Shown here one piece after another: positions 16,756 to 26,108 of a stretch of DNA of 43,333 nucleotides; the first letter of the stretch is position 1, and each line of letters opens with the position of its first letter. Location: positions 1 to 43,333 of the forward strand of contig CANRIS010000021.1 of assembly GCA_947630725.1 (NCBI GenBank), read 5' to 3'. The notes under the pieces were generated by a model. It did no database searches. It saw only the letters and a list, made by a program, of their open reading frames with translations, and was not told the origin of the DNA. This stretch comes from an uncultured Clostridia bacterium (GTDB lineage: Bacteria; Bacillota; Clostridia; Lachnospirales; CAG-274). The translations under genes were made by a program, and so were the position numbers.

Positions 16756-17472
16756 ATGGACAATGTGAGAGCGCAAATACTTTTGGCTCAACAGGGGGAT
16801 GAAAAGGTTCTGGAAAAGCTCGTGGAGGATAATTCGGGGCTTATCTGGAGCATAGTAAAAAAATTCACGGGCAGAGGCATCGAGGCCGAGGATCTGTTTC
16901 AGCTTGGAGCCATAGGCCTTATAAAGTGCATACGCAAGTTTGATTTAAGCTATAATGTAAAGCTGTCAACATATGCCGTGCCTATGATAATGGGAGAAAT
17001 AAAGAGGTTTCTCAGAGACGACGGAAAAATAAAGGTTTCGAGAACCCTCAGAGAGCTGTCTGTGAGAGCGAAGATAGTAGGAGAGGAGCTTGAAAAAAAG
17101 CTTGGCAGAGAGGCTGACGCAAAGGAAATAGCCAATGAGCTGGGCGTCGGCGAGGACGAGGTCATAATGGCTCTTGAGGCAGGCAGAGAGGTTGAGTCTC
17201 TCGATGACGGCATATACAAAAATGCGGGACGACCCGAAAACAGGATCGACAGATTGGCGAGCGGAGACGAAAGCGAAAGCATAGACAACAGAATAATACT
17301 GAGGCAGGCCATAGAAGCTCTTGACCCGAGAGACAGAGAAATTATAAAAATGCGCTATTATGAGGACAAAACCCAGACGGAGGTGTCAAAAACCATAGGG
17401 GTTTCTCAGGTTCAGATTTCGAGACTTGAAAAAAAGATACTCAAAACAATAAAAGAGAGCTTTTCGGTATAG
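16756..17472 (+). CDS. sigF: RNA polymerase sigma-F factor
   Basis: 238 aa, a sigma-70 family protein with region 2 (DLFQLGAIGLIKCIRKFDLSY), region 3 and region 4 ending in the helix-turn-helix TQTEVSKTIGVSQVQISRLEKK. It is the first forespore-specific sigma factor and closes the spoIIA operon. Start ATG 16756 is preferred over ATG 16750, since GGTGGA (16745-16749) sits 6 nt before the former and directly against the latter. A terminator follows at 17519. Confidence 0.95.
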   Translation: MDNVRAQILLAQQGDEKVLEKLVEDNSGLIWSIVKKFTGRGIEAEDLFQLGAIGLIKCIRKFDLSYNVKLSTYAVPMIMGEIKRFLRDDGKIKVSRTLRELSVRAKIVGEELEKKLGREADAKEIANELGVGEDEVIMALEAGREVESLDDGIYKNAGRPENRIDRLASGDESESIDNRIILRQAIEALDPRDREIIKMRYYEDKTQTEVSKTIGVSQVQISRLEKKILKTIKESFSV

Positions 17473-17518
17473 ACAGGACATCCGTACTCCGAACATTAAA
17501 AAAAGCAATAACCCAACG

Positions 17519-17557
17519 CCGCTTTATATATGACAAAGGCATATAAAAGCGGTTTTT
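17519..17557 (+). terminator. terminator of the spoIIA operon
   Basis: Long hairpin: CCGCTTTATATATG from 17519 pairs with CATATAAAAGCGG (17540-17552) with a small bulge, then TTTTT. Confidence 0.85.
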
Positions 17558-17673
17558 GAATTTGGCGATCCCTAAGGCGAAATGCTTCCGAAGATTCATA
17601 TTTTTATCATTTTTTGGGGATTTATGCCCTTTTCGTCACAGCAAAGTTTATTGTGTCATTTATAAAGTTCCTC

Positions 17674-17702
17674 TTGAAAAATAACCTCATATTGTGTAAA
17701 AT
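17674..17702 (+). promoter_or_regulatory. promoter of the glycosylation cassette
   Basis: TTGAAA (17674-17679), 17-bp spacer, TAAAAT (17697-17702). Confidence 0.65.
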
Positions 17703-17821
17703 ATAGCTTGGGATAGGCTGAATATTTCAAAATGCAAAAATCACATTGCAGTCCGGCGATTTCCCGTAAAAAGGTTCAGACTGACGAAAAAGAAAATTTA
17801 TTTATAAAAGGATAAAAACAA

Positions 17822-18796
17822 ATGAAAACCATCGACATTATTGTACCCTGCTATAACGAAAGGGAGGTCATAGACCTGTTTTATTCCGAATGCAAAAAGG
17901 TCACGGACAGGCTTGAGGACTATCGTTTCAGATATTTGTTTGTGGACGATGGCTCCTCCGATGATACGCTTGAAAAAATGAAAAAGCTTGCCGAAAACCC
18001 CGATGCAGATTATATATCCCTGTCGAGAAACTTCGGCAAGGAGAGCGCTATGTATGCCGGAATGAAAAATTCTTCGGGCGATATGGTTGTAATAATGGAC
18101 GCAGACCTTCAGCATCCGCCTGCTCTTATTCCCGAAATGATAGAGGGCATAGAAGAGGGCTATGACTGCACCGCCACATACAGAGCCACAAGGGACGGCG
18201 ATCCTCCGCTGAGAACATTTCTGACAAACAAATTCTATAAATTCGTCAACAGGATCTCCGATGTGGATATGCCTAACGGCGCAGGGGACTTCAGAATAAT
18301 GAACAGAAAAATGGTGAATGCTGTTCTTGCGATGAGCGAGGTGCAGAGGTTTTCAAAGGGTATTTTCAGTTGGGTAGGCTTCAGAACAAAATGGCTGTCC
18401 TTTGAGGACGTAGAAAGAGCCGCAGGGCAGACAAAGTGGAGCCTGCGAAAGCTTTTTCTCTATGCTCTTGACGGAATAACAGCCTTTTCGACAGCGCCTC
18501 TGAGACTTGCGTCCATAATGGGCTTTGCTGTGTCGTTTTCGGCCTTTGTATATCTTATATGCGTTGTTGCCAAGACTCTCATATTCGGAAGGGACTTTCC
18601 CGGATATGCGTCTATGGTGACCCTCGTGCTGCTTATAGGCGGTTTTATACTGCTCACCTGCGGAATACTCGGAGAATATGTCGCAAAAATATATATAGAG
18701 GTCAAAAAACGCCCCATCTTTATTGTGGAGGAGACAAGTCTTGACGATATAAAGGAAGAATATGAAAATGAAAAAAACAATAAAAAAATTAATTGA
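17822..18796 (+). CDS. GtrB/CsbB-like polyprenyl-phosphate glycosyltransferase (GT2)
   Basis: 324 aa. GT-A domain with DDGSSDD and the metal-binding DADLQHPP, then two membrane helices near residues 230-250 and 265-290. Family members load a sugar from a nucleotide donor onto undecaprenyl phosphate on the cytoplasmic face. It overlaps the GtrA-like gene by 35 nt, and a YfhO-like gene follows. This trio matches the three-component systems that decorate teichoic acids or other envelope polymers outside the cell. The sugar cannot be inferred. The ribosome site is AAAGGA before ATG 17822. Confidence 0.9.
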   Translation: MKTIDIIVPCYNEREVIDLFYSECKKVTDRLEDYRFRYLFVDDGSSDDTLEKMKKLAENPDADYISLSRNFGKESAMYAGMKNSSGDMVVIMDADLQHPPALIPEMIEGIEEGYDCTATYRATRDGDPPLRTFLTNKFYKFVNRISDVDMPNGAGDFRIMNRKMVNAVLAMSEVQRFSKGIFSWVGFRTKWLSFEDVERAAGQTKWSLRKLFLYALDGITAFSTAPLRLASIMGFAVSFSAFVYLICVVAKTLIFGRDFPGYASMVTLVLLIGGFILLTCGILGEYVAKIYIEVKKRPIFIVEETSLDDIKEEYENEKNNKKIN

Positions 18797-19202
18797 TTCG
18801 GAGGTTTTCAGATACCTTGTTTTCGGCGGCCTTACCACCCTTGTCAGCATAGTGACATACTGGCTTTTTTCGGCCATGCTCTCGGATGGCGGAGAAATTT
18901 CCGCCATAGACATACAGGCAGCCAACGTGCTTTCGTGGATATTTGCGGTGACGTTTGCATATATAACAAATAAGTTTTTTGTGTTCGGACAAGGCTCATT
19001 AAAGCCCAAAACCCTTGTGAGAGAAATTTTGTCGTTTGTTGCCGCAAGGCTGTTTTCGCTTGTCGCCGAATGTCTGTGGCTTTTTGTGACTACGGCATAT
19101 ATTGGCATCAATGACAAAATATCCAAAATAATAGGACAGGTCTTTGTCGTTGTTATAAATTATGTATTCAGTAAAGTCTTTATATTTAAAAAGGAGAAAT
19201 AA
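18762..19202 (+). CDS. GtrA-like flippase family protein
   Basis: 146 aa, four membrane helices, with the GtrA signatures FRYLVFGGLTTLVS and AYITNKFFVF. Family members are thought to flip the lipid-linked sugar made by the neighbouring GT2 enzyme. It starts inside the glycosyltransferase gene, either at ATG 18762 or at ATG 18768, with AAAGGAAG upstream. YfhO follows after 2 bp. Confidence 0.9.
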   Translation: MKMKKTIKKLIDSEVFRYLVFGGLTTLVSIVTYWLFSAMLSDGGEISAIDIQAANVLSWIFAVTFAYITNKFFVFGQGSLKPKTLVREILSFVAARLFSLVAECLWLFVTTAYIGINDKISKIIGQVFVVVINYVFSKVFIFKKEK

Positions 19203-19204
19203 AA

Positions 19205-21976
19205 ATGGAAAAAAAGCTGTCGAAGGAAAACGGATTGTCAAAGGCTCTGTATGAATGGAGGTATATAATACTCTCATTTGTGCTTGCAGCCCTTATAATG
19301 AACATAGTATATATGCTGAGACAAATATACCCCTACGGACCGAACACTATCCTTAAGGTAGACCTTTATCATCAGTACGGCCCCTATCACGAGGAGTTCA
19401 GAGAAAGAATACTGGAGGGAAAAAGTCTTTTCTACAGTTGGGAGGGCGGCCTTGGCAAAAACTTTGTTGCTCAGGCGGCTTATTATACCGCCAGCCCCCT
19501 GAGCCTTCTGATGCTTCTTTGTCCTCATCGCAATATGCCCGAGGCAATGGCTCTTTTTATTCTCCTTAAAATAGCCCTCGCAGGAGCTTTCTGCGGCATA
19601 TATATAAAGACGAGGTTTGAAAAAAACGACCTCAGCATAGTTATTTTTTCTCTTATGTATGCCTTTATGTCGTTTATGACGGGCTTTTATTGGAACGTAA
19701 TGTGGCTTGACGCCGTTGCGCTGTTTCCTATAGTGGCTATGGGCGTAGAGGCTCTTGTGGATAAGGGAAAATTTATGACCTATGCCATTTCTCTTTCGCT
19801 CGTTATATTTATAAATTTTTATATAGCGTTTATGGTATGCGTTTTTGCAGGACTTTATTATCTTGTTGTGCTTTTTTCGAGATACAGCTTTAAAAAAGAT
19901 TTTAAGCTTATAATAAGAAGAACGGTTCTTTTTTCAGTTATGTCGCTGCTTGCAGGCGGAATGGCTATGGTTCTTATGCTTCCTACGGCGATAGCTCTTT
20001 CCGAAACTGCCACAAGCGAAACGAACTTTCCCGGGTTCGGCATATATCAGGCCATATGGCAGATACTCACAAATCATTTTATAGGCGCGCGTCCCGTTGT
20101 TCTGGGCAGAAACGAGGATTTGCCGAATATATATACGGGTCTTTTCACCATTATGCTGGTTCCCTATTATTATATGGATAAGAAAATATCGGACAGAGAG
20201 AAAAAGCTCCACACGGCTCTGCTTGTGTTTATGCTGCTCTGCTGCGTTATAAAGCCTATGGACTTTATGATCCACGGTATGCACTTCCCCTCAAACCTGC
20301 CCCATCGTTTTACATTTATATACAGCTTTATACTCCTTACTATGGGATACAGAGCTTTTCTGGATTTTAAGGACGACAAAAAGTTAGAGTTCAAACAGAT
20401 TTTTCTGATTTGCGGCGCATATATTTTCTGGATGTGCTTTACGGAGTTTGTATTTGTTTCAATGGTAGACAAAATCGAAAGAACTCTCACAAATGTTGAT
20501 ATTATTATAAACATAGCGGGTATGGTAGTATACGGACTGATACTCTATCAGTATAAAAAGACCGAAAAAGGCTCTCTAAAGCCCCTTTATTGTATATTGC
20601 TTGCCTGCGTATTTGTCGAAATGCTCTTTGGCTCATATGTGGGTCTGGACAGAACTACCGACAGAACGGACTATGTAAAATATCTTGATGCAGGCGCAGA
20701 GGCGGTAAAATGGGAGGAGCAGAACACTCCGAAATTCTACAGGACGGAATACAGGCGTTTCACAGCCATAAACGACTCGTCGCTTTATCACTATCCGGGC
20801 TTTTCGCAGTTCTCTTCGATGGCGCCGGGAGACACAACGGCTCTTATACAGAATATGGGTATAGCCGCAACCATGAACTCTCAGAGATATTATGACCCCA
20901 CCGCCCTTATTGACGCAATATTTGACGTAAAGTATGTTATGAATAAGGACGGAGACATAAATAACGACAGATATGAGTTTGTGAGCAGATGGGACACGTC
21001 TCTCAAAAACGGAACCACCTCGTCCGTATCGCTTTATAAAAACAAATACTGCCTGCCTCTCGGTTTTATGACTGATCCCGAAATAGTTGACTGGCAGACA
21101 AAAGACTCCCAGCCCTTTGACGTTCAGAACGATTTTATACACAAGGCCACGGGAATAACCGATAATATGTTCACAAAAATAGATCTCTCGTCCTTCGGCT
21201 ATGAAAATCTGAGAATAACAAAGGCAAAAAACGAAAGCGGAGAATATGACGAAATAGACAAGGAGGCTCCCGCCTATAAGCTGGGCGACAGCGAAAACAT
21301 AGACTTGAAATATGAGCTTACAAATGCGGCAGACCTTAATGCCATCCCCAAGGTAAGCGCAAGCGTGGATTTTGACAAAAGCGGTTATGTGTATTTTTAT
21401 GTTGACGCCGCAAATGCCAAGAGGGTCTTATATGACATAAACGGCAGCGGAAACAACGACAGAGAGCTTTCTACGGGCAGAAGCCTTTTTGATGTAGGTC
21501 ATGTGTCCGCAGGAGACAGTCTCAATATTTCTTTTGAGCTTACAAACCGCGGCGAGTTTGAAAAAACCTACAGAACCACCGGCGATATAAAGATTTTTGT
21601 TGCGACATACAACGAAGATGTATTCAAAGAGGCTTATGATGTTCTTTCGCAGAACACTCTGGATGTTCCCGTTCCGCAGGAGGACACGATAATTGACGGA
21701 ACAATAACAGCCGACAAGGACGGAATACTTTTTACATCGATACCCTATGACAAGGGTTGGGATCTTATGGTAGACGGCGAAAAGACTGAATATATACCCA
21801 TAGGTCAGGACGGCCTTATAGGGATAGAGCTTTCGCAGGGCGATCACGAAATACATTTTGAATATACACCGAGAGGATTCTATCCGGGTCTTGCCGTAAG
21901 TATTGTTAGTATAATAATTTTTGTGGGAATATGCGTGAAAAGCAAAAGATCAAAAAAGACGAAGGCTGCCGCATAA
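19205..21976 (+). CDS. YfhO family GT-C membrane glycosyltransferase
   Basis: 923 aa, close to the family's usual length. About a dozen membrane helices fill residues 20-480, with the acidic loop KVDLYHQYGPYHEEF after the first helix, as expected for the catalytic extracytoplasmic loop of this GT-C family. A large outer domain follows (about 490-880) and one C-terminal helix before a basic tail. YfhO proteins move the sugar from undecaprenyl phosphate to an envelope polymer such as lipoteichoic acid. It works with the two preceding genes, from which it is separated by 2 bp. The acceptor is unknown. Confidence 0.9.
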   Translation: MEKKLSKENGLSKALYEWRYIILSFVLAALIMNIVYMLRQIYPYGPNTILKVDLYHQYGPYHEEFRERILEGKSLFYSWEGGLGKNFVAQAAYYTASPLSLLMLLCPHRNMPEAMALFILLKIALAGAFCGIYIKTRFEKNDLSIVIFSLMYAFMSFMTGFYWNVMWLDAVALFPIVAMGVEALVDKGKFMTYAISLSLVIFINFYIAFMVCVFAGLYYLVVLFSRYSFKKDFKLIIRRTVLFSVMSLLAGGMAMVLMLPTAIALSETATSETNFPGFGIYQAIWQILTNHFIGARPVVLGRNEDLPNIYTGLFTIMLVPYYYMDKKISDREKKLHTALLVFMLLCCVIKPMDFMIHGMHFPSNLPHRFTFIYSFILLTMGYRAFLDFKDDKKLEFKQIFLICGAYIFWMCFTEFVFVSMVDKIERTLTNVDIIINIAGMVVYGLILYQYKKTEKGSLKPLYCILLACVFVEMLFGSYVGLDRTTDRTDYVKYLDAGAEAVKWEEQNTPKFYRTEYRRFTAINDSSLYHYPGFSQFSSMAPGDTTALIQNMGIAATMNSQRYYDPTALIDAIFDVKYVMNKDGDINNDRYEFVSRWDTSLKNGTTSSVSLYKNKYCLPLGFMTDPEIVDWQTKDSQPFDVQNDFIHKATGITDNMFTKIDLSSFGYENLRITKAKNESGEYDEIDKEAPAYKLGDSENIDLKYELTNAADLNAIPKVSASVDFDKSGYVYFYVDAANAKRVLYDINGSGNNDRELSTGRSLFDVGHVSAGDSLNISFELTNRGEFEKTYRTTGDIKIFVATYNEDVFKEAYDVLSQNTLDVPVPQEDTIIDGTITADKDGILFTSIPYDKGWDLMVDGEKTEYIPIGQDGLIGIELSQGDHEIHFEYTPRGFYPGLAVSIVSIIIFVGICVKSKRSKKTKAAA

Positions 21977-22065
21977 AGAGTAGTGCAGTGCAAGGAGAGC
22001 AGAATATCCCTGACAGCCGTATATTTTTCAAAAAAAGGGACAGACTTCTTTTGGGAGATGATTTT

Positions 22066-22521
22066 TTGAAAAAGACAGCTTTAATTGCGGTTATCGGTAT
22101 TATGCTTTCGGCGTGTTCAAAGCCTGTGGTAGAAAACACCTCCGCTTTGGAGGCAATAACGGCAGTCTGCGAAAAGGCGGGCTTTGATACGGACGGTATG
22201 CGCAGCCTCTCCGATATAGATGCTGCCGAGGAATGCGGCATAAACCCCAACGATATAGAGGAAGGCTATATAGTAGTCTCGCCCGAAAAGGGGAGCCCCG
22301 ACAAAATAATACTTGCCAAGGGCAGGGATATAAGGAGTACCGAAAATATAGAAAAATCCCTTTCCAACCTGCTTATAAACCTTTCGGCAACCTATAGGGA
22401 CGACCCCGACAAAAGCAAAAAAATAGAAAAGCACCTTTTTAAAACAAGAGACAAAATGACCCTTCTTGCGGTCTGCGATGACCCCGAGGAGCTTGAAGAG
22501 GTATTCAACTCCTTTTCATAA
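22066..22521 (+). CDS. small lipoprotein, DUF4358-like
   Basis: 151 aa from TTG 22066, with GGGAG 8 nt before it. The product then begins MKKTALIAVIGIMLSACSK, a clean lipoprotein signal with lipobox LSAC and Cys17 as the lipidated residue. A longer frame from 21931 would overlap yfhO and bury that signal. The mature part (EECGINPNDIEEGYIVVSP, then LLAVCDDPEELEEVF near the end) resembles DUF4358 lipoproteins common in Clostridia. Function is unknown. It sits 89 bp behind the glycosylation genes, and its terminator is the duplicated hairpin described at 22539. Confidence 0.75.
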   Translation: MKKTALIAVIGIMLSACSKPVVENTSALEAITAVCEKAGFDTDGMRSLSDIDAAEECGINPNDIEEGYIVVSPEKGSPDKIILAKGRDIRSTENIEKSLSNLLINLSATYRDDPDKSKKIEKHLFKTRDKMTLLAVCDDPEELEEVFNSFS

Positions 22522-22538
22522 AATAAAAAACGGAAAAA

Positions 22539-22574
22539 AAGACCTGTTTTGCCTTTTTATGCAAGACAGGTCTT
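22539..22574 (+). terminator. terminator hairpin, left duplicate (copy A)
   Basis: AAGACCTGT pairs with ACAGGTCTT, extended by TTGC/GCAA-type pairing, 17 bp after the lipoprotein stop. A 34-nt copy differing only by a 2-nt deletion lies at 22845-22878, on the other side of the repeat. Confidence 0.8.
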
Positions 22575-22577
22575 ATT

Positions 22578-22844
22578 AGGGTGTCAAAAAAAGTAAATCT
22601 GTTTATGACAATAAAAATATTCGACAAATATGTTATATACGGCGTCGCAGACTTTAATCCGCAGGACGAGCTTCGCCCGTCCGAGGAATAAATTTCAATT
22701 TGTGAAAAAACGCAGTTTTTGGAACAAATTGAAATTTATATTCCTTTATCCAAATGAAGTCGCCGGCTTGTCCGGCACGCACATTTGGCCTCATCAAAAT
22801 GCGACTGCATTTTGATGAAAGCGTGTCGATTTTTTCGACACGCT
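22578..22844 (+). repeat. structured intergenic repeat, copy A
   Basis: 267 bp. The left end reads AGGGTGTCAAAAAA and the right end is a hairpin AGCGTGTCGA/TCGACACGCT. In order: an AT-rich lead; a core with CGCAGACTTTAATCCGC; hairpin GGACG/CGTCC; a 16-bp arm pair around ATAAATTTCAATTTGT; a two-tier hairpin CCAAATG..GCCGG/CCGGC..CATTTGG; hairpin TCATCAAAATGC/GCATTTTGATGA; and the terminal hairpin. No protein coding. Related copies are at 26109 and 43198. It may be a MITE-like element or a non-coding RNA. Confidence 0.85.
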
Positions 22845-22878
22845 AAGACCTGTTTTGTTTTTATGCAAGACAGGTCTT
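22845..22878. repeat. terminator hairpin, right duplicate (copy A)
   Basis: The second copy of the 22539-22574 hairpin, immediately after the repeat and followed by TTTT. It could also serve pepF on the other strand. The match to the left copy is complete apart from two missing C residues. Confidence 0.85.
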
Positions 22879-22927
22879 TTGCGTACTGTTTGTTTGTACG
22901 TTGATTTTTATTGATTTTAGTATTGTA

Positions 22928-24682
22928 TTATTGATTTTGCATAAGAGCATCAAGCTCGTCTATATCCTTGAGAATTTCTTCTACGCCTTTTTTCCAAAAG
23001 GCCTTGTCGCCAAAGTCTATGCCTGCCATCAGTCCCGTCTCTCTGACTGAGCTGCTGCCTGCGGCAATGAGCAGTCTGTCATACTCATTTATAAAGGCGG
23101 CTCCTCTTTCTTCATAGAGAGCGGAAAGGCTTCTTGCAAAGAGATCTCCGAAAGCGTAAGGGTAGTTGTAATAGTTGAAGCCTGCGTCATAATAGTGGGG
23201 CTTGCAGAGCCACATATAAGGATGCAGACAGCTTTCGTCAAGGCCGTCTCTGTAGGCTTTTTTCTGCGCCTCTATCATAAGGGAGCATATTTCCTTCGGT
23301 GAAAGGCTGCCGTCTTTTCTTTTTTCAAAAAAGCTGTCCTCAAAGAGAAATCTTGAATAAATATCGACTATGCTTTGCAGCTCCTCCGAAAGGCGGTTTT
23401 CTCTTATTGTTATGAGAGCCTCCTTCGGAAGTATTTTTTCGGCTGCCTTGTATGCCAGATTCTCTCCGAAGGTAGATGCAGTTTCGGCAAGCGTCATAGG
23501 ATAGTCACTGTTTATGGCGCTTTGTCCCTTAAGGACTTCGTTGTGGTATCCATGTCCCAGCTCGTGAGAAAGGGTGATTATATCGTCAAAGCTTTCGCCA
23601 AAATTCATAAGTATGCGGCTTTCGCCCATAGAGGGGATATTTTCACAAAAGGCTCCGCCGACCTTTCCCGCTCTCGGGCTTACGTCTATCCAACCGTTTT
23701 TAAAGGCTTTTTTTGCAAAGCTCTCCATTTTCTCCGAAAAACCTCCGAATGCTTTTATTACAAAATCCTTGGCCTCGTCAAAAGAAAATGTAAGCTCGTT
23801 TTTTCCCACAGGGGCAAAAAGCTCATAAAACGGCAGCTTTTCATATCCCAGATATTTCGCCTTTATTCTGTAGAATTTGTTAAGCTGCGGCAGGCTTTCG
23901 TCTATTGCCGACAGCATAGCGTTCAGAATATCCCTGTCTATTCCGGCACAGAGCAGCGACTGTCCGAGGGGCGAGTCATATCCCCTCATTTCGCACTCCT
24001 TTATGACCTCTCCTTTTATGCTGTTGAGACAGGCTGCTCCTGCGGAGTCGATTTTTTTATATGCGTTAAGCTCGCTTATATAGGCTTTGCGTCGTGTTTC
24101 GGGCTTCGGGCTGCGAGCAAGTCCCCTGACTGACGAAAGAGGAATTTCTTCTCCGTCAAGCTTGCACATAAGGTGAGACGTAAGATTTTCCCACAGCCTT
24201 TTAAAGCTTTCGGATCCTGTAATCTTCATTTTTGCGATTATTTCTTCGGCTTTGGGGTCGAGAGTGTAGGCTCCGTCTCTTTTGGCGGTCGCAAGAAAGT
24301 GCATATGCTCTTTTATAATATCGTCATCCGAAAGTTCTCCGAGAGAAATCCCCTTCATATATTCATCAAAAAGAGCCTCGCGACAGGCTGCTGACGCAGA
24401 AATGTCCGAAAACCTGTCCATAAGTTTCTGTGCCTCGGCATTTTCGCTGTCGGCTGCAAGCACAAGACCGAGATAAAGTCCCGGCTTTTCAAGGAGTATG
24501 GTTTCGTTCAGGAGCTTTATATATCCCTTTATGACCTCTGTCGGCTTATATTGCGAAGAAAATTTTTCTCTCGCATATGTGTCAAGCTTTTTTATCCCCT
24601 CGGAATATTTTTCAATATCCTCCGCAAGCTGTCTGTCGCCGCAATCCTTATATATATTTTCAAGACGCCATCTTATATCCAT
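22928..24682 (-). CDS. pepF: oligoendopeptidase F (M3 family)
   Basis: 584 aa, a cytosolic zinc metallopeptidase that cleaves short peptides. The zinc motif HELGH lies at residues 373-377 (TLSHELGHGYH), followed by the AETASTFGE segment that holds the third zinc ligand, Glu. ATG 24682 is chosen because GAGGAA stands 8 nt before it and the product then opens with MDIRWRLENIY, the usual PepF N-terminus. It follows apgM by 48 bp on the same strand, likely one operon. Confidence 0.93.
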   Translation of the reverse strand: MDIRWRLENIYKDCGDRQLAEDIEKYSEGIKKLDTYAREKFSSQYKPTEVIKGYIKLLNETILLEKPGLYLGLVLAADSENAEAQKLMDRFSDISASAACREALFDEYMKGISLGELSDDDIIKEHMHFLATAKRDGAYTLDPKAEEIIAKMKITGSESFKRLWENLTSHLMCKLDGEEIPLSSVRGLARSPKPETRRKAYISELNAYKKIDSAGAACLNSIKGEVIKECEMRGYDSPLGQSLLCAGIDRDILNAMLSAIDESLPQLNKFYRIKAKYLGYEKLPFYELFAPVGKNELTFSFDEAKDFVIKAFGGFSEKMESFAKKAFKNGWIDVSPRAGKVGGAFCENIPSMGESRILMNFGESFDDIITLSHELGHGYHNEVLKGQSAINSDYPMTLAETASTFGENLAYKAAEKILPKEALITIRENRLSEELQSIVDIYSRFLFEDSFFEKRKDGSLSPKEICSLMIEAQKKAYRDGLDESCLHPYMWLCKPHYYDAGFNYYNYPYAFGDLFARSLSALYEERGAAFINEYDRLLIAAGSSSVRETGLMAGIDFGDKAFWKKGVEEILKDIDELDALMQNQ

Positions 24683-24730
24683 AAAATTCTTTCCTCTCGT
24701 TTTTTCATAGAAACACAAATCCCGAAAAGC

Positions 24731-25933
24731 TTATTCCTCAAAAAGCCTTTTTATAAATGTATATCCGTCAGCTATATAGTCGCCCTTTTCCTTTGCTTCT
24801 CTCTCGTTATAATGCCAATCCCTGTCGAGATGATTTGTGCTGTCATAGAGCATATAGGGCACGGCCTCGTTTGTGTGGGTTCTTACCTTTATGGGTGTGG
24901 GGTGATCGGGCAGAACGGCCATACGATAGTCTATGCCCGCTTTTTCAAGCTCTCTGTTGACCGTCTTTATAACTCTCTGATCCAGGTTTTCGATAGCCTT
25001 TATTTTTTTCTCTATACTTCCCTGATGTCCCATTTCATCGGGAGCCTCTACGTGTACATATACAAAGTCATATCCGTCCTTAAGGGCTTTTACGGCTGCC
25101 ATAGCCTTTCCCTCGTAGTTTGTTTCAAGAGAGCCGTTTGCTCCCTCTACCTCTATATTTGTCATTCCCGTTCCGACAGCTATGCCCTTAAGAAGATCTA
25201 CGGCGGAGATCATAGCGCCCTTTTTGCCTGTTCTTTTCTCAAAGCTGTCGAGGGCAGGCTTTGTTCCCGCTCCCCAGAACCAGAGGCAATTGGCCTTGTT
25301 GAGCCCCTTTTTCGCCCTGTCTGTGTTTATGGGGTGATTGTTGAGAATTTCAAAGCTTTTTTCCATCATATGCTTAAATGCAGGGTTTTTGGGAAGATAA
25401 GGACCTATCGTTTCCGTCAGGTGATCGTGGGGCTGCGCCAAATCGCAGACCTCTCCCTTATCCCATATAAGCAGATGCCTGTAGCTTGTTCCCACATAGA
25501 ATTTAAACTCATCGTTTTCAAAGCTTTTCTTTATTTCGTCAATGAGAACGGCGGCATCCTTTGTGGATATTTCGCCTGAGCTGTGGTCTATTATGGTTCT
25601 TTTTTCAAAGGGAATGTCCTTCTCCTCGGATATGGTGACAAGGTTTGTTCTTATGGCAATATCGGTGTCCTTAAGCTTTACGCCGATCGAAAGAGCCTCA
25701 AGGGGAGATCTTCCGCTGTAGTATTTTTTGGGATAATAGCCCATTACTGCCAAGTTTGCCGTATCGGAGCCGGGCTTCATACCCTCGGGCACCATTTTGG
25801 CAAGACCTATACGAGACATTGACGCCATTTTGTCCATTTCGGGAGTATTTGCATATTCGAGGGGGGTTTTCCCTCCGAGCTTGTCTATCTCCCAATCCGC
25901 CATACCGTCTCCAAGAATAATAATATATTTCAT
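24731..25933 (-). CDS. apgM: cofactor-independent phosphoglycerate mutase, archaeal-type (ApgM)
   Basis: 400 aa. It interconverts 3- and 2-phosphoglycerate in glycolysis using metal ions and a phosphoserine intermediate. Alkaline-phosphatase superfamily motifs: DGMADW near the N-terminus, GSDTANLAVMGY with the candidate catalytic Ser, HVEAPDEMGHQG and LPDHPTP with metal ligands. The length of about 400 aa fits aPGAM, not the 510-aa GpmI type. ATG 25933 is set by GGAGGA at 25941-25946. Confidence 0.92.
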   Translation of the reverse strand: MKYIIILGDGMADWEIDKLGGKTPLEYANTPEMDKMASMSRIGLAKMVPEGMKPGSDTANLAVMGYYPKKYYSGRSPLEALSIGVKLKDTDIAIRTNLVTISEEKDIPFEKRTIIDHSSGEISTKDAAVLIDEIKKSFENDEFKFYVGTSYRHLLIWDKGEVCDLAQPHDHLTETIGPYLPKNPAFKHMMEKSFEILNNHPINTDRAKKGLNKANCLWFWGAGTKPALDSFEKRTGKKGAMISAVDLLKGIAVGTGMTNIEVEGANGSLETNYEGKAMAAVKALKDGYDFVYVHVEAPDEMGHQGSIEKKIKAIENLDQRVIKTVNRELEKAGIDYRMAVLPDHPTPIKVRTHTNEAVPYMLYDSTNHLDRDWHYNEREAKEKGDYIADGYTFIKRLFEE

Positions 25934-26070
25934 TTTGTATTCCTCCATAGTTTTTAAGGCTGCCTATATCGACTTTCCGACTTATGACAGATTTTTATGC
26001 GCCTGTCGGAAGAAATCGGTATTATCGGAATAATTTTATCACTCTTTCGGTGTGTTTTCAAGCCGTAAAA

Positions 26071-26106
26071 GCTTAAAAAAAGATTCGGAAAAGATATTTC
26101 AAAACT
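26071..26106. repeat. degraded terminator-like duplicate left of repeat copy B
   Basis: 36 nt that match 26460-26493 at 29 of 34 aligned positions with a 2-nt gap. On the minus strand it still folds into a hairpin with 8 of 10 pairs followed by seven T residues. Confidence 0.7.
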
Positions 26107-26108
26107 AC

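Larger units (their letters stand above)
17473..17821. other. spacer between sigF and the glycosylation cassette
   Basis: About 350 bp without a gene. It contains the sigF terminator and the cassette promoter, both listed separately. I see nothing else. Confidence 0.6.
22522..22927. other. intergenic block with repeat copy A and two terminator hairpins
   Basis: About 400 bp between the lipoprotein gene and the convergent pepF. It consists of terminator hairpin, structured repeat, second terminator hairpin and an AT-rich tail. A 61-codon open frame at 22630-22815 runs through the repeat hairpins and is not a credible gene. Confidence 0.8.

Noticed and set aside
22630..22815. 61-codon open frame inside repeat copy A
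   Set aside because: It consists of hairpin arms of the repeat, which is not coding in copies B or C.
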